Positions 23,837-33,225 of a DNA stretch of 64,000 nucleotides are shown piece after piece. The stretch is from JAAYCI01 sp031549285. Its GTDB lineage: Bacteria; Bacillota; Clostridia; Oscillospirales; Ruminococcaceae. Each line of letters opens with the position of its first letter. The stretch's first letter is position 1. Both the position numbers and the translations under genes were made by a program. Under the pieces are notes generated by a model. It saw only the letters and a program-made list of their open reading frames with translations. It was not told the DNA's origin and ran no database searches. The stretch spans positions 122,348 through 186,347 of the forward strand of contig JAVBPZ010000003.1 in assembly GCA_031549285.1 (NCBI GenBank), written 5' to 3'.

Positions 23837-26104
23837 TCATCCTTCCGTCCCCTTGTAATATAGCCCCCGGGTAAACTCTGCCTCCGCCGCCTGCTCCTTC
23901 ACAAACGCCGCCAGCACCGTACCTGCCTGCGCCTTGCTTTCCAGCGTGAAGTACACCGTTGCGCTGTCGGTCGGCACTTCGCACAGGCGGTCCGCCATCC
24001 ACAGCGGCACCGGATTATATAGGGTACGCACCTCTCCCTGGCACACCACCGGGAACGCTTGTCCTTTCCGGTCGCGCAGCCGACCGCAACGCGTGCAGGC
24101 GGAACACCCGGTCACCTGCTTCAGCGGGCACGCGCGGGTCATCATCAGCGGAAAATGCCCGTAACATACCATGTCAAACCATACCCCCTGCGGCACCCGC
24201 ACATCTTCCACAACATCGCGCATCTGCCGCAGGCTCATTTCCGGCGACAGGGTCACACGGCTGCATCCCCTCTCCGCCAGCTGCCGGGCGGTCCCCGCGT
24301 TGGTACAGTTCAGGCCAAATCCCGCGGCCATCGGCAGCCCCGAACACAACTGTAACTGTGCAATATTCTGCACCTCATACCCACTAAAACCCATCCCCCG
24401 CGTTTTTTCTATCCGCTGGGCCATCCGTTGCTCGTCCGCGCCAAACGCCACCCGCGGCAAGCACAACCAGCATTTTTCGCGGTATTCTTCCGGCACTCGT
24501 TCCGCCTCGGCCATCGGCACCAATATTTCGCTGCATCGTTTAAAAATATCGTCCAGCACCTGCCCCATCGTTTCAAACCGCGCCCGCAAAACCGGCCTTT
24601 CGCCCGCCTCGCGCCGTCCGGCCCCGCTTGCCGCTCCGGCGCTTTCCAGCACCTCTTGCGCGGCCGCTATCGCTTGTTTGTTTCCAATATCTTTGGCTTC
24701 CCCCTCCTGCGGTGGCACCGCTTTTGCCCCAACTTCTTCCGCTGTCTCCGGTACTTCTCTTTCCGCAGGCTCCGGTTCTTTCCCCGCTACCTGCGCATCT
24801 ATCGCCTCATCGCGTACAGGCCCTTCCCGCAGCGCCAGCAGCTCCTCCAGCGCCTGCCGCCGCGCAGCCCCCAACGCCGGCGCTGACAAAAACACCCCGC
24901 CAGCCTCCACCTGCACATCTTCCTCCGCCGCGTAAAACGGCGTACCGCCTGTCTTGCGCAGTACCGCACGCAGTGCCGGTTCCGTTTCCTTTTCCGCCGG
25001 CGGCAGCGGGCCCGGCAGTTGCTTTTCCACCACAACCCTGCCGTCCCGCACCGCTAGGCACGCCCCTTCCGGCCCGGCCCGCAGCTCCATCTTCACCGGT
25101 ACGCGCGGTGCCTCCCGCCGGTACAGTTCATGCGCCGCCGCCAGCGCTTGCTTGGACGCCGCTTCATCCTGCTCGGTGCGCAGGCCAAACATCTCTGCGC
25201 CGTTTTGCCCGCTAAACCATCCGTCGGTAAACCCGCTCCGGCTAAAGGTCCGGCGCAGCAGCTCCCGGTCATACGGCCGCCCATCCCGGGCCTTACAGGC
25301 ACAGTCCACCGCTACCGCCACATACTCTGGCGTGCGCAGCCGCCCTTCTATCTTCCCACAGGCAATCCCCATCTCCTGCAGCTGCGGCAGCGCATCCAAA
25401 ATTGACAAATCCTTCAGCGACAATTCCCGCCGCCCCACCGCTGTGGGCGTCTTTTCCCCACCCAGCAGCTCTTCCGGCGGCACACACCCCTCCGCACGGA
25501 ACGGCAGCCGGCAGGGCGCGGCACATCCGCCACGGTTGGCACTGCGCCCACCAAAAAACGCACTCATGTAGCACTGCCCCGATACACCCACGCACAGCGC
25601 TCCATGCACAAAAACTTCCAGTTCAATCGGGCTGTTTTTTGCAATCTCCGCAATCTCTTCACAACAGAGCTCCCGCGCCAATATCGCCCGGGAAAACCCC
25701 ATCTGCGCCAGCTGCCGTACACCCGCGCTGGAATGCACGCTCATCTGGGTAGACGCATGCAGCGGCAGTTCCGGCGCCAGCTCACGCACCCGCCGCGCCG
25801 CCTGCAAATCCTGTACGATCACTCCGTCGCAGCCGGCATTCCGCACCGCCAGAACCGCCGCATCCAGCGCGTCCTCCTGTCCCGGCAGCACCACCACGTT
25901 CAGCGCCGCGTACACCTTACAGTTCCGCGCATGGCAAAACCCCACCGCACGCACCAGCTCCTCCGGGCTAAAATTTCCAGCGGCACGGCGTGCGTTGAAT
26001 CCCTCAACCCCCACATAAACACAATCGGCGCCGCTGAAAACAGCGGCGCGCATTCGCTCAAAATCTCCCGCAGGTGCCAGGATCTCTAGTCGGTGCTGGT
26101 TCAT
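23837..26104 (-). CDS. U32 family peptidase-like protein (RlhA/TrhP-type RNA hydroxylation family)
   Basis: A 755-residue protein. The N-terminal U32 domain (about 1-330) has LEILAPAGDFERMRAAVFSGADCVYVG, HASTQMSVHS, EVFVHGALCVGVSGQCYMS and NRGGCAAPCR. DUF3656-like sequence follows. Members such as E. coli RlhA and TrhP act in prephenate-dependent hydroxylation of rRNA or tRNA. Proteolytic activity is doubtful. Residues about 425-510 form a low-complexity linker rich in Ala, Glu and Pro (for example AGKEPEPAEREVPETAEEVG). A second U32-like part follows, with a cysteine cluster CPLKQVTGCSACTRCG that could bind an iron-sulfur cluster. It follows zapA, the typical order in Clostridia. Confidence 0.85.
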   Translation of the reverse strand: MNQHRLEILAPAGDFERMRAAVFSGADCVYVGVEGFNARRAAGNFSPEELVRAVGFCHARNCKVYAALNVVVLPGQEDALDAAVLAVRNAGCDGVIVQDLQAARRVRELAPELPLHASTQMSVHSSAGVRQLAQMGFSRAILARELCCEEIAEIAKNSPIELEVFVHGALCVGVSGQCYMSAFFGGRSANRGGCAAPCRLPFRAEGCVPPEELLGGEKTPTAVGRRELSLKDLSILDALPQLQEMGIACGKIEGRLRTPEYVAVAVDCACKARDGRPYDRELLRRTFSRSGFTDGWFSGQNGAEMFGLRTEQDEAASKQALAAAHELYRREAPRVPVKMELRAGPEGACLAVRDGRVVVEKQLPGPLPPAEKETEPALRAVLRKTGGTPFYAAEEDVQVEAGGVFLSAPALGAARRQALEELLALREGPVRDEAIDAQVAGKEPEPAEREVPETAEEVGAKAVPPQEGEAKDIGNKQAIAAAQEVLESAGAASGAGRREAGERPVLRARFETMGQVLDDIFKRCSEILVPMAEAERVPEEYREKCWLCLPRVAFGADEQRMAQRIEKTRGMGFSGYEVQNIAQLQLCSGLPMAAGFGLNCTNAGTARQLAERGCSRVTLSPEMSLRQMRDVVEDVRVPQGVWFDMVCYGHFPLMMTRACPLKQVTGCSACTRCGRLRDRKGQAFPVVCQGEVRTLYNPVPLWMADRLCEVPTDSATVYFTLESKAQAGTVLAAFVKEQAAEAEFTRGLYYKGTEG

Positions 26105-26359
26105 ACATTCCCTTTCCCCGGGTTTTTAACAAGCAATAGAATCCAGATGTTCCCGTCCACGCACATTCTTTCCATTCCACGCCGGTTGACTCTACAAGCT
26201 ATATCCTCCACAACCCATGGCAGTACACACCGGCCACCACACCATACGGCGCCCCGCGTCATCCGCCGCAAAACCGGCACACACACCGGCCGCTTTGCAC
26301 AGCGCCGCCCACCTCACCGGTCCTCAGCGCAGCAAAGCAGGCGCAATCCGGCAGCATCA

Positions 26360-26839
26360 TCAAAATTCATCCAGTCCCATCTGCCCCTCTATGTGCAAAA
26401 CGTCGTCTTTGTTCGGGGCAACATCCACTTCTTTCCCCGCTTCGCCCAAATCCAACAAAGACTCTTTTTCGTGCACCGGCTCCCGCACCGGCGGTTTTCC
26501 CTCGCGCTTTTCATAATAGCTTACTTCCCGGCGCAGGCGCTCCACTTCCCGGCGGGCTTCTTCTGCCGCCAGGCGCGCCTTCGCCGCATCCTCCAAATAA
26601 TCCTGGATCTGCGTGCGCATATTATCGGCGCCCATGGCGTTTTTCTCCGCCTCGTCCAGGTACCCCAGCGCGGTAATCACCGCCGCCGCCGTCACCGACG
26701 CATTGGGCGTTTCCATCATCATCCGCCGCATATCCTCGTCCAGCCGCTGGGCCAGGCCCACCAGATACTCTTCCGTGTCGGTGGTCGACACCACATAACT
26801 AGACCCGCAAATCTCCAGCTTCACTCTGTTGGAAGGCAT
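26360..26839 (-). CDS. zapA: Cell division protein ZapA-like
   Basis: A 159-residue protein. The N-terminal ZapA domain (residues 1-95) reads NRVKLEICGSSYVVSTTDTE and then LAQRLDEDMRRMM, which is the pattern of FtsZ ring-associated ZapA. A long charged coiled coil follows (about 60-125, AAKARLAAEEARREVERLRR). The acidic tail GQMGLDEF may bind FtsZ. Start set to 26839 (MPSNRVKLE). It lies on the same strand as, and 255 bases upstream of, the U32 gene; nothing else is seen between them. Confidence 0.85.
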   Translation of the reverse strand: MPSNRVKLEICGSSYVVSTTDTEEYLVGLAQRLDEDMRRMMMETPNASVTAAAVITALGYLDEAEKNAMGADNMRTQIQDYLEDAAKARLAAEEARREVERLRREVSYYEKREGKPPVREPVHEKESLLDLGEAGKEVDVAPNKDDVLHIEGQMGLDEF

Positions 26840-27126
26840 TCCGTAACCTTCTTTCTTCCGGCATTTTTCCCGCATCTGCCGCCGGGTGCCGCCACATACG
26901 GCAGCCGCCCGGCTTCACGGGGCGCCATCTTGTATATAGTATAATATAAACCCCGCCCAAAAAAAAGCCCTAAAAAGCACTTCACTTTCGCGCTGCCTCT
27001 TTTGTCTGCATCCCTGCGCCCGCACCCGGCCACAGCTTCCCTGTCGCCTGCTTGTCACATCTCACTTACCACCCGCTTTGCCGCCCTCCGGCACACCACG
27101 CACCTGCGCCGGTTTCGCTTTGCGCC

Positions 27127-27155
27127 TTGTGTTTTTGCCCGTTTTGCGGTATAAT
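27127..27155 (+). promoter_or_regulatory. Promoter of the glycogen-degradation operon
   Basis: TTGTGT (27127-27132), a 17-bp spacer and a perfect TATAAT (27150-27155). The leader to glgP is about 165 bases. The other part of the 486-base gap (26840-27126) shows no gene. Confidence 0.7.
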
Positions 27156-27325
27156 TTGGTCAATATTTTGTCATCTCAGAATACAAAGTATTACCTTCGC
27201 AGTTTATACGTTCTGCCGTTCGCGCCCTCTCGCGCGCCTTCACCGCGGGCCCGTTCGTTTTCAAGATAGTATGCAAAGCACCACCTGAGTATAACCAAAA
27301 CCTGCCAAAGGATGGGAGTGTACCT

Positions 27326-29734
27326 GTGAACCAGAAATATTCCAAAAAAGAATTTGAAAAGCTGCTGCAGCAAAGGCTCCTCAGCGAATTCAACACAAAC
27401 CTGGAGTCCGCAACCGAGGATGAATTATACCGTGCCTTGGCGCTGCTTACCCGGCGCCTGCTCAGCAGCCAGCGCAAACAGTTCATGTCTCACACCTACG
27501 GCGCCAACGCAAAGCAGGTCTATTATCTGTGCATGGAGTTCCTCATGGGCCGCAGCCTGCGGGATAACCTGTCCAACCTGGGCCTTGTCTCGGTCGCCAG
27601 CGACGTGCTGGCGGACTATGATGTCCGCCTGGACAATGTATATGAAAAAGAACCGGACGCGGGCCTCGGCAACGGCGGCCTTGGTCGTCTTGCCGCCTGT
27701 TATCTGGACGGCATGGCCACCACCGACATCCCCGGCACCGGCTACTCCATTTTATATGAATACGGCATCTTCAAGCAGCGCATCGTGGACGGCTGGCAGC
27801 AGGAACTTGCCGACAACTGGATGCCCGGCGGCAGCGTTTGGCTGAAAAGCCACCCGGAGGCCACCATCGACGTTCGCTTTGATGGCGAAATAGAGGAAAA
27901 CTGGGACGGCGAGTACCACCATGTCACCCACAAAAACTTCACCCTGGTAAAGGCTGTCCCCAGCGACATGTACGTCTCCGGGTACGACTCTGAGGGCGTC
28001 TCTCAGCTGCGCCTGTGGGAGGCGAAGGCCCCCAGCTTCGACATGGGCGCCTTCAACGCGGGCGAGTACGCCAGCGCCCTGGCCCAAAACGCCAATGTGG
28101 AGCTTATCTCCAAGGTGCTGTACCCGAACGACAACCACCTGGAAGGCAAAATCCTGCGCCTGCGCCAGCAGTACTTCCTCTCCGCCGCCTCTATCGGCGA
28201 CATCGTCCAGCGCCACCTGGCACAGTATGGCACACTGGACAACCTGCCAGACAAGGTCGCCATTCACATCAACGATACGCACCCCACCCTCGCCATTCCG
28301 GAGCTCATGCGCATCCTGTTGGATGACTGCGGCTACTCTTGGGAAACCGCGTTTTCCATCTGCCAGCAAACCTTCGCCTACACCAACCATACGGTCATGA
28401 GCGAGGCGCTGGAGGTCTGGCCGGTAGACATTTTCCGCCGTACCCTGCCACGCATCTTCTGCATCGTAGAGGAAATGAACGCCCGTGCCCGTGGCGATTT
28501 TGAACGCGTTTTCCCCGGCGATACCGGCAAAATAGACTATATGTCTCTTATCAGCGACAACTACGTGCGCATGGCCAACATCTGTTGCTACGCCGCCCAT
28601 TCCATCAACGGCGTGTCCAAGCTGCACAGCGAAATCATCAAGCAAACCGTTTTTCACGATTACTACCTCTATTCCCCCGAAAAATTCACCAACGTCACCA
28701 ACGGCATCGCCTACCGCCGCTGGTTGTTGCAGGCGAATCCAAATCTCACCACCCTGCTGGAAGACACCATCGGCCCCGGCTTCAAACGGGACGCCGCAGA
28801 GCTGACCAAGTTCCTGAAATATGAAAAAGACCCAAAGGTCCTGAAAGCCCTGGGCGAGGTAAAACGTCAAAACAAACAAATTTTTGCGGATCATCTGGCC
28901 AAAACCACCGGCCAGGTCATCGACCCCGCCTCTATCTTCAACTGCCAGGTCAAGCGCATGCACGAGTATAAGCGCCAGCACCTGAACGCCCTGAACATCG
29001 CGGCGCAGTACCTGTACATTAAAAACAACCCGAACGCGGACGTGGTGCCGCAAACCTTTATTTTTGCAGCGAAAGCCGCCTCCGGCTACTATATGGCAAA
29101 ACAGATGATCCGTCTAATTTACAAACTGGGCGAGCTCATTGATTCCGACCCCATCGTGCGCGAAAAACTGCGCATCGTGTATCTGGAAGACTACAATGTC
29201 ACCACCAGCGAGCGGCTGATGCCCGCCAGCGAGGTTTCGCAGCAAATCAGCCTGGCCGGCACCGAGGCTTCCGGCACCGGCAACATGAAGTTCATGCTGA
29301 ACGGCGCCATCACCATCGGCACCTTTGACGGCGCGAATATCGAAATTGCCGCTGCTGCCGGCAGCGAAAACTTCATCCAGTTCGGCATGAGCAGCGAAGA
29401 GGTAGACGGCCTGAAGCAGTTCGGCTACCACCCCTCTGCCTACATCACCCAGGATGAAACTGCGCGCGAGGTGCTGCATTTCCTGGAGCAAGGCTGGCAC
29501 GGCGAGCGCTTCCACGAAATCGCCGCCAACCTGCAAACCTCCGATCCCTACATGGTCATGGCCGACTTTAAGGACTACCGCCGCGCCATGTCGGAAATCG
29601 CCCGCATCTACCGGGACGAACAGTTGTTCAACCGCATGAGCCTCGTGAACATCGCCACCAGTGGCGTTTTCTCCGCCGACCGCGCGGTAAAAGAATACGC
29701 CAGCAATATCTGGCACGCCACCCAAGTGAAATAA
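27326..29734 (+). CDS. glgP: Glycogen/starch/alpha-glucan phosphorylase
   Basis: Phosphorolyses alpha-1,4-glucans to glucose 1-phosphate in the cytoplasm. It has 802 residues, the normal length. Characteristic segments are LGNGGLGRLAACYLDGMAT, GTGYSILYEYGIFKQ, and NDTHPTLAIPELMR. The pyridoxal-phosphate site is KAASGYYMAKQ, with the Lys after EASGTGNMKFMLNGA. The start is GTG at 27326 with GGGAG 7 bases upstream. A GH13 enzyme follows 50 bases later; together they would convert storage glucan to glucose 1-phosphate and maltodextrins. Confidence 0.97.
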   Translation: MNQKYSKKEFEKLLQQRLLSEFNTNLESATEDELYRALALLTRRLLSSQRKQFMSHTYGANAKQVYYLCMEFLMGRSLRDNLSNLGLVSVASDVLADYDVRLDNVYEKEPDAGLGNGGLGRLAACYLDGMATTDIPGTGYSILYEYGIFKQRIVDGWQQELADNWMPGGSVWLKSHPEATIDVRFDGEIEENWDGEYHHVTHKNFTLVKAVPSDMYVSGYDSEGVSQLRLWEAKAPSFDMGAFNAGEYASALAQNANVELISKVLYPNDNHLEGKILRLRQQYFLSAASIGDIVQRHLAQYGTLDNLPDKVAIHINDTHPTLAIPELMRILLDDCGYSWETAFSICQQTFAYTNHTVMSEALEVWPVDIFRRTLPRIFCIVEEMNARARGDFERVFPGDTGKIDYMSLISDNYVRMANICCYAAHSINGVSKLHSEIIKQTVFHDYYLYSPEKFTNVTNGIAYRRWLLQANPNLTTLLEDTIGPGFKRDAAELTKFLKYEKDPKVLKALGEVKRQNKQIFADHLAKTTGQVIDPASIFNCQVKRMHEYKRQHLNALNIAAQYLYIKNNPNADVVPQTFIFAAKAASGYYMAKQMIRLIYKLGELIDSDPIVREKLRIVYLEDYNVTTSERLMPASEVSQQISLAGTEASGTGNMKFMLNGAITIGTFDGANIEIAAAAGSENFIQFGMSSEEVDGLKQFGYHPSAYITQDETAREVLHFLEQGWHGERFHEIAANLQTSDPYMVMADFKDYRRAMSEIARIYRDEQLFNRMSLVNIATSGVFSADRAVKEYASNIWHATQVK

Positions 29735-29784
29735 TTCGCCGCCCCCACACCGCGGCGCCCATCACATAAAGCGAGGAAACACGC

Positions 29785-31641
29785 ATGCCTCCCATCTTCA
29801 ACAGCCGCAGCGAAGAATACAAAAAACCTTTTGGCGCCGTATCCTCCGGCCAGCCGGTTTCTTTCACGTTGCGCGTCCCCGCTTCCTACCACTGTGAAGC
29901 CCCGCGCCTGTGCCTGCAACCGGCAGACGAAAGCGATGTCCGCCTGTTCCAGCTGGAAAATGCCGGCATCGAAGAAGATACCATACTGTTCCAGCTAGAA
30001 ATTCCCGCGCCGGAGGTCGGCCTGTATTTTTACTGGTTTGATTTGTGGGTCGATTTTCGCAAACTGTACCGCGGCCCAAACGGCGAATCGGTAGAATCCA
30101 CCGAGCCCGGCCGCCTGTACCAGCTCACGGTTTTTGACCCCGCCTTCCATACTCCACAGGACGTCCACGGCGCGGTCATGTACCAAATTTTCCCGGATCG
30201 CTTCTATGAGGGCGACCCCAACAAACCCCTCATGTTCAACGAGCGCATCTACCGCGCAGATAAGCAAAAGGAACCCTATTTCTGGACCGATGATGTCGGC
30301 AGCGGAAAGCTCACCCAGGACTACTTCGGCGGCGACTTGGTCGGCATCGAAAAACGCCTGCCTTTCCTGCACTCACTGGGGGTCACCTGGCTGTACCTGA
30401 ACCCCATCTTCGAGGCGCACTCCAACCACCGCTACAACACGGCGGACTATCTGCGCATCGACCCTTACCTCGGCACCAACGTGGACTTTGCCCGCCTGTG
30501 CGACGCCGCAAAGCAACTGGGCATCCGCATTATCCTGGACGGGGTGTTCAGCCACACCGGGTCAGACAGCCTGTATTTCAATAAGGAAGGCCGCTACCCC
30601 ACCTTCGGTGCCTGGCAAGGCCCCGGCAGCCCGTACCGCAGCTGGTACAACTTCCACCCAGACGGCAATTATGACAGCTGGTGGGGGTTCGAAACCCTTC
30701 CCGCCTGCAACAAAAATAACCCCGACTTCCGCCAGTTCATTTGTGGCGAAGGCGGCGTCATCGACACTTGGCTTGCATTGGGCGCGTCCGGCTTCCGGCT
30801 GGATGTCGCGGATGAACTCCCGGACGATTTTGTCGCTGACATCCGTACCGCCGTGAAACGCCGCGGCGAGGATAATCTGCTCATCGGCGAAGTCTGGGAA
30901 GACGCCTCCAACAAAATCGCCTATAGCGTCCGCCGCCGCTACTTCCTCGGCCAAGAGCTGGACGGCGTCATGAACTACCCCTTCCGGGACGCCATTCTCA
31001 GCTTCCTGCAGTCGTTCGACGCCCCTGCCTTCCAGGAAGAGGTCATGACCATCTGTGAAGATTACCCCGCCCCGGCATTGGCCGCCTGCACCAACCACAT
31101 TTCCACACACGACACGGTGCGCGCCATCACCGAGCTGGTCGGCGAAAAACTGGATGGGCACAACCGCGAATGGCAAAGCGGCCGTGTGCTCACACCAGAG
31201 CAATATCATCTCGGCATCCTGCGCATGCGGCTGGCCTTTGTCCTGCAGTTCACCCTGCCGGGCGTCCCCTGCGTTTATTACGGCGACGAAATCGCGATGC
31301 AAGGCTACAAAGATCCTTTTAACCGCGCCTACTATGACTGGAACAGCGGCGAAACCCGCCTCATCCCTCTCATGATGCGCCTTTCCGGCATGCGCCAAAA
31401 ATGCGCCGCTTTCCAGGACGGCTCCCTGGTGTTTAAAACCGCCGAAAACGGCATTCTGGTCTATGAACGTCACGGCGCGGGCGAGGCCGCCGCTATCGCG
31501 GTAAACTGCTCCGGCTGGCCCGCCACCGTACAGCTCCTGGGTGAAGAGGTCACCGTCCCCATGATGAGCCACGCCATCCGCACCACCACCGATACGCCTA
31601 AAAAGACAAAACAAACAACCAAATCAGCCAAGAAAAAGTAA
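29785..31641 (+). CDS. Cytoplasmic GH13 alpha-amylase family enzyme (neopullulanase/cyclomaltodextrinase-like)
   Basis: A 618-residue glycoside hydrolase with an N-terminal beta-sandwich of CBM34 type (about 1-125). The GH13 barrel has region I DGVFSHTG, region II GFRLDVADEL with the nucleophile Asp, region III LIGEVWEDA with the acid/base Glu and region IV ISTHDTVR with the stabiliser Asp. A C-terminal beta domain and a lysine-rich tail (KKTKQTTKSAKKK) follow. There is no signal peptide, so it works inside the cell on maltodextrins or glycogen. Region IV reads STHD rather than the usual NHD. Exact specificity among neopullulanase, cyclomaltodextrinase and amylase cannot be told. Confidence 0.9.
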   Translation: MPPIFNSRSEEYKKPFGAVSSGQPVSFTLRVPASYHCEAPRLCLQPADESDVRLFQLENAGIEEDTILFQLEIPAPEVGLYFYWFDLWVDFRKLYRGPNGESVESTEPGRLYQLTVFDPAFHTPQDVHGAVMYQIFPDRFYEGDPNKPLMFNERIYRADKQKEPYFWTDDVGSGKLTQDYFGGDLVGIEKRLPFLHSLGVTWLYLNPIFEAHSNHRYNTADYLRIDPYLGTNVDFARLCDAAKQLGIRIILDGVFSHTGSDSLYFNKEGRYPTFGAWQGPGSPYRSWYNFHPDGNYDSWWGFETLPACNKNNPDFRQFICGEGGVIDTWLALGASGFRLDVADELPDDFVADIRTAVKRRGEDNLLIGEVWEDASNKIAYSVRRRYFLGQELDGVMNYPFRDAILSFLQSFDAPAFQEEVMTICEDYPAPALAACTNHISTHDTVRAITELVGEKLDGHNREWQSGRVLTPEQYHLGILRMRLAFVLQFTLPGVPCVYYGDEIAMQGYKDPFNRAYYDWNSGETRLIPLMMRLSGMRQKCAAFQDGSLVFKTAENGILVYERHGAGEAAAIAVNCSGWPATVQLLGEEVTVPMMSHAIRTTTDTPKKTKQTTKSAKKK

Positions 31642-31730
31642 AACCAGCTTTTTATTGTTTTGCTTTTTTCACACATTATTACGAAATCAATTGACAATAA
31701 TTTGTCTAATCTCCAATCTACACAAATACA

Positions 31731-31768
31731 AAAAACAGGGTAATCCATCCGGACAACCCTGTTTTTTT
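31731..31768. terminator. Bidirectional terminator between the GH13 gene and dnaJ
   Basis: AAAAACAGGGT / ACCCTGTTTTT stem with a 14-base loop and flanking A and T runs. It can end both the glgP-amylase and the hrcA-dnaJ transcripts. Confidence 0.85.
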
Positions 31769-31796
31769 ATGCGGTATTCACATATTATAAAAATAA

Positions 31797-32996
31797 TTAG
31801 GTGTTAAACTTGTCTTTCATCCCTTTATTAAACCCTCGCCGCTGTTCATAGTTCTCTTCTTTCAGCGTCCCTTCAAACTTGTTCAGCGCGTCGCGCTGCG
31901 CGCGGGTCAGCTTTTTGGGAATCTCCACAAACACCTTCACGTACTCATCTCCGCGCCCACGCCCGTTCACATAGGGAATCCCCTTGTTCTTCAGGCGGAA
32001 GGTCGTCCCGCCCTGGGTTCCTTCCGGCACGCTATACTCCACCTTGCCGTCTATGGTCGGCACCACAATCTTCGCCCCCAGCGTTGCCTCGCTGTAGGTA
32101 ATCGGCACCGTTACATACACATCATAGCGGTCCCGCTCAAACATAGCATCCGGCCGCACCGTAATGATAATAATCAAGTCTCCGGCCGGTCCGCCGTTCA
32201 GTCCGGCGTCTCCCTGCCCGCGCTGTATTATGTTCTGGTCGTCGTCCACGCCCGCCGGAATATTCACCGACAACCGCTTCGGCACACCCACGCGGCCGGC
32301 CCCGTGGCACTTGCTGCAGGGCGATTTCACTATTTTCCCCTTGCCGCCGCACCGGGGACACGGCCTGCTTTCCTGCATCATGCCAAATGCGGTGCGCTTG
32401 CTGGACATCACCACTCCCGACCCGTTACAGTCCGGGCAGGTCTCCGGCGTGGTTCCCTTTTCCGCGCCCGTCCCATGACACTCCGGGCAGGTATCCTGCT
32501 TGGTAATATTAATGGTTTTGGTCACTCCGTGCACCGCTTCCATAAAGCTCAGCACCATACTCACACGGATATCCGCTCCCCGCTTCGGCGCGTTGGGGTT
32601 GGTCTGCCGCGTACCAAATCCGCCGCCGCCAAACCCGCCACCAAAAAAGGTCTCAAATATATCGCCAAAATCCACTCCGCCGGTCCCACCGCCGCCAAAC
32701 CCACCAAACCCGCCAAAGCCGCCGCCGTTAAAACCGCCGGCCCCGCCGCCGCCCGCACCATAGGTGGGGTCCACCCCCGCATGGCCAAACTGGTCATACC
32801 GGGCGCGCTTGTCCTTGTCGCTCAGCACCTCGTACGCTTCGCCGGCTTCCTTAAACTTCGCCTCGGCCTCGTTGTCACCGGGGTTCAGGTCCGGGTGATA
32901 TTTCTTTGCCTGCTTATGATACGCTTTTTTTATATCGCTCTCATTGGCGTCTTTGGCAACCCCCAGGACTTCATAATAGTCCCTTTTATCAGCCAA
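31797..32996 (-). CDS. dnaJ: Chaperone DnaJ (Hsp40)
   Basis: Co-chaperone that delivers substrates to DnaK and stimulates its ATPase. It has 399 residues. The J domain (1-70) has the HPD motif in KYHPDLNPGD. A Gly/Phe-rich linker follows (about 75-130). The zinc domain has four CxxCxGxG repeats: CPECHGTG, CPDCNGSG, CPRCGGKG and CSKCHGAG. The C-terminal substrate-binding domains complete the full-length type I DnaJ. Last gene of the hrcA operon, 229 bases after dnaK, with a strong stem-loop between. Confidence 0.97.
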   Translation of the reverse strand: MADKRDYYEVLGVAKDANESDIKKAYHKQAKKYHPDLNPGDNEAEAKFKEAGEAYEVLSDKDKRARYDQFGHAGVDPTYGAGGGGAGGFNGGGFGGFGGFGGGGTGGVDFGDIFETFFGGGFGGGGFGTRQTNPNAPKRGADIRVSMVLSFMEAVHGVTKTINITKQDTCPECHGTGAEKGTTPETCPDCNGSGVVMSSKRTAFGMMQESRPCPRCGGKGKIVKSPCSKCHGAGRVGVPKRLSVNIPAGVDDDQNIIQRGQGDAGLNGGPAGDLIIIITVRPDAMFERDRYDVYVTVPITYSEATLGAKIVVPTIDGKVEYSVPEGTQGGTTFRLKNKGIPYVNGRGRGDEYVKVFVEIPKKLTRAQRDALNKFEGTLKEENYEQRRGFNKGMKDKFNT

Positions 32997-33140
32997 CCGC
33001 CCTCACCTCTCTCTTGGTGCATCCCTGCTCACACAGGCCACGCTTTACAGAATAATGAAAACAATATAACATACTATCCGGCACCTTGCAACAACTATAT
33101 TGTCATACTGTCTCCACTCAAAACTCCCTCATAGCAGAAC

Positions 33141-33182
33141 GCTGCGCGCGACAAGGCTTTTTTCCAGCCTGCCGCGCGCGGC
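33141..33182. other. Stable stem-loop between dnaK and dnaJ
   Basis: Arms GCTGCGCGCGACAAGGC and GCCTGCCGCGCGCGGC pair with one bulge and wobble pairs around a loop TTTTTTCCA. No T-run follows on the minus strand, so an RNA-processing or stabilising role in the operon mRNA is likelier than termination. Confidence 0.5.
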
Positions 33183-33225
33183 ATATTCTTTCACTGCATC
33201 GCCACGGATGTCCTCATCCGGCCCA

